Assembly (NCBI GenBank): GCA_031260775.1
Contig: JAISKW010000040.1
Coordinates: forward strand, 1-5,602
Direction of reading: 5' to 3'
DNA length: 5,602 bases
DNA from: Christensenellaceae bacterium
GTDB lineage: Bacteria; Bacillota; Clostridia; Christensenellales; DTU072
In this document: positions 5,387 to 5,602 of the stretch, one piece after another
Position numbering within the stretch: the first letter of the stretch is position 1
Layout: each line of letters starts with the position of its first letter
The notes under the pieces: model-generated
Seen by the model: only the letters and a program-made list of their open reading frames with translations
What the model was told of the DNA's origin: nothing
Databases searched by the model: none
Program-made: the position numbers and the translations under genes

Positions 5387-5440
5387 TTTCGGTGCGGATT
5401 TCAAGAATGTGTTGCGGTTTTTTGTGGGTATTGACGGAAT

Positions 5441-5468
5441 TTGACGATAAAACGAATGAGAATATAAT
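5441..5468 (+). promoter_or_regulatory. Strong sigma-A promoter at the right edge
   Basis: TTGACG (5441-5446, 5 of 6) and TATAAT (5463-5468, 6 of 6) are separated by 16 bp. This is the best promoter match in the window. Transcription should start near 5475. A second TTGACG occurs at 5431-5436 but is too far from the -10. The region 5387-5440 between the tRNA and this promoter holds no gene or terminator that I can see. Confidence 0.65.
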
Positions 5469-5474
5469 AATCAA

Positions 5475-5602
5475 GCCTTTGCAAATATGCTTGCGATTCG
5501 CGAAAACGGAGAGCGGGCAAGACGGAGAGGGCGGACGAAAGTCCGAACACTCCATAATCCGAAGTATCGGGAGAACCTTAACAACTGCATATATTGAGTA
5601 GA
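5475..5602 (+). ncRNA. Candidate structured RNA, 5' part (cut by window edge); a small basic ORF is the alternative
   Basis: This is the stretch directly downstream of the strong promoter. It forms a regular hairpin: GGAG (5524-5527) with CTCC (5550-5553), a symmetric 4x4 internal loop, then CGGAC (5532-5536) with GTCCG (5541-5545) closed by a GAAA tetraloop. A smaller hairpin CGA-AGTA-TCG (5560-5569) follows. The string GAAAGTCCG followed by CTCCATA, about 60 nt from the predicted start, recalls conserved region I of RNase P RNA. The preceding GAGG and the expected P3 hairpin are missing, so I do not call it rnpB. The alternative is a 36-codon ORF at 5487-5597 (MLAIRENGERARRRGR...) that is strongly basic but lacks a Shine-Dalgarno. 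The end is outside the window. Confidence 0.35.

Noticed and set aside
5418..5423. T6 run after the tRNA as an intrinsic terminator
   Set aside because: No stable inverted repeat precedes it.
5109..5555. Long minus-strand open frame with the peptide SGLEPPTPTLSG and ILREVEES
   Set aside because: It is the antisense of the tRNA-Ile gene and of the dispersed repeat. Both are well-known sources of spurious peptides.
5350..5601. Plus-strand open frame of 83 codons starting inside the tRNA
   Set aside because: It starts in the tRNA anticodon stem, has no ribosome binding site, and runs through the promoter at 5441-5468.
5475..5602. Firm call of RNase P RNA (rnpB)
   Set aside because: Only GAAAGTCC and CTCCATA match. 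The GAGG before it, the P3 hairpin and the following UAAC-type region are not visible, so it stays a candidate.
1..5602. CRISPR array, insertion sequence or attachment site next to the tRNA
   Set aside because: No regularly spaced repeats, no transposase frame and no duplicate of the tRNA 3' end were found in the window.

Overview
The window looks like a piece of a bacterial chromosome of medium G+C content. I would guess an uncultured gut-type Bacillota (Clostridia-like) organism. The hints are sigma-A-type promoters (TTGAAC-N17-TAAAAT, TTGACG-N16-TATAAT), a secreted lipoprotein with a classical lipobox, a coiled coil resembling a V/A-ATPase stalk subunit, and a CCA-encoding tRNA. No 16S or other phylogenetic marker is present, so this placement is inference. 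Most start codons lack a visible Shine-Dalgarno sequence.

Left part (1-2828), minus strand: three genes read leftward. A twin zinc-ribbon protein with a very acidic tail (2385-2828) comes first. A 176-bp spacer with three tandem perfect hairpins follows, then a large lipoprotein (421-2208) with a lipase-like domain whose nucleophile position is Gly, plus a C-terminal beta-sandwich. Last is the N-terminal half of NAD kinase (nadK, 1-421), whose ATG overlaps the lipoprotein stop codon (TAATG). The lipoprotein and zinc-ribbon genes each have a TATAAT box followed by a perfect inverted repeat in the leader.

Intergenic region 2829-3165 (337 bp): it separates the divergent gene sets. It holds the zinc-ribbon promoter and inverted repeat, one copy of a dispersed repeat, and a good forward promoter.

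Middle part (3166-5118), plus strand: a probable three-gene operon. It encodes a medium-chain dehydrogenase-fold protein that has lost the usual zinc and catalytic residues, an Ala-rich 101-residue coiled coil resembling V/A-ATPase subunit G/H, and a six-span membrane protein. The set is bracketed by two divergent, same-orientation copies of the dispersed repeat (2973-3090 and 5172-5269).

Right part (5119-5602): a short tandem repeat spanning the stop codon, the second dispersed repeat and a complete tRNA-Ile(GAT) come first. A strong promoter then drives a sequence with a regular GNRA-capped hairpin and no recognisable long ORF. It may be the start of a structured RNA, or of a small basic ORF, cut by the window edge.
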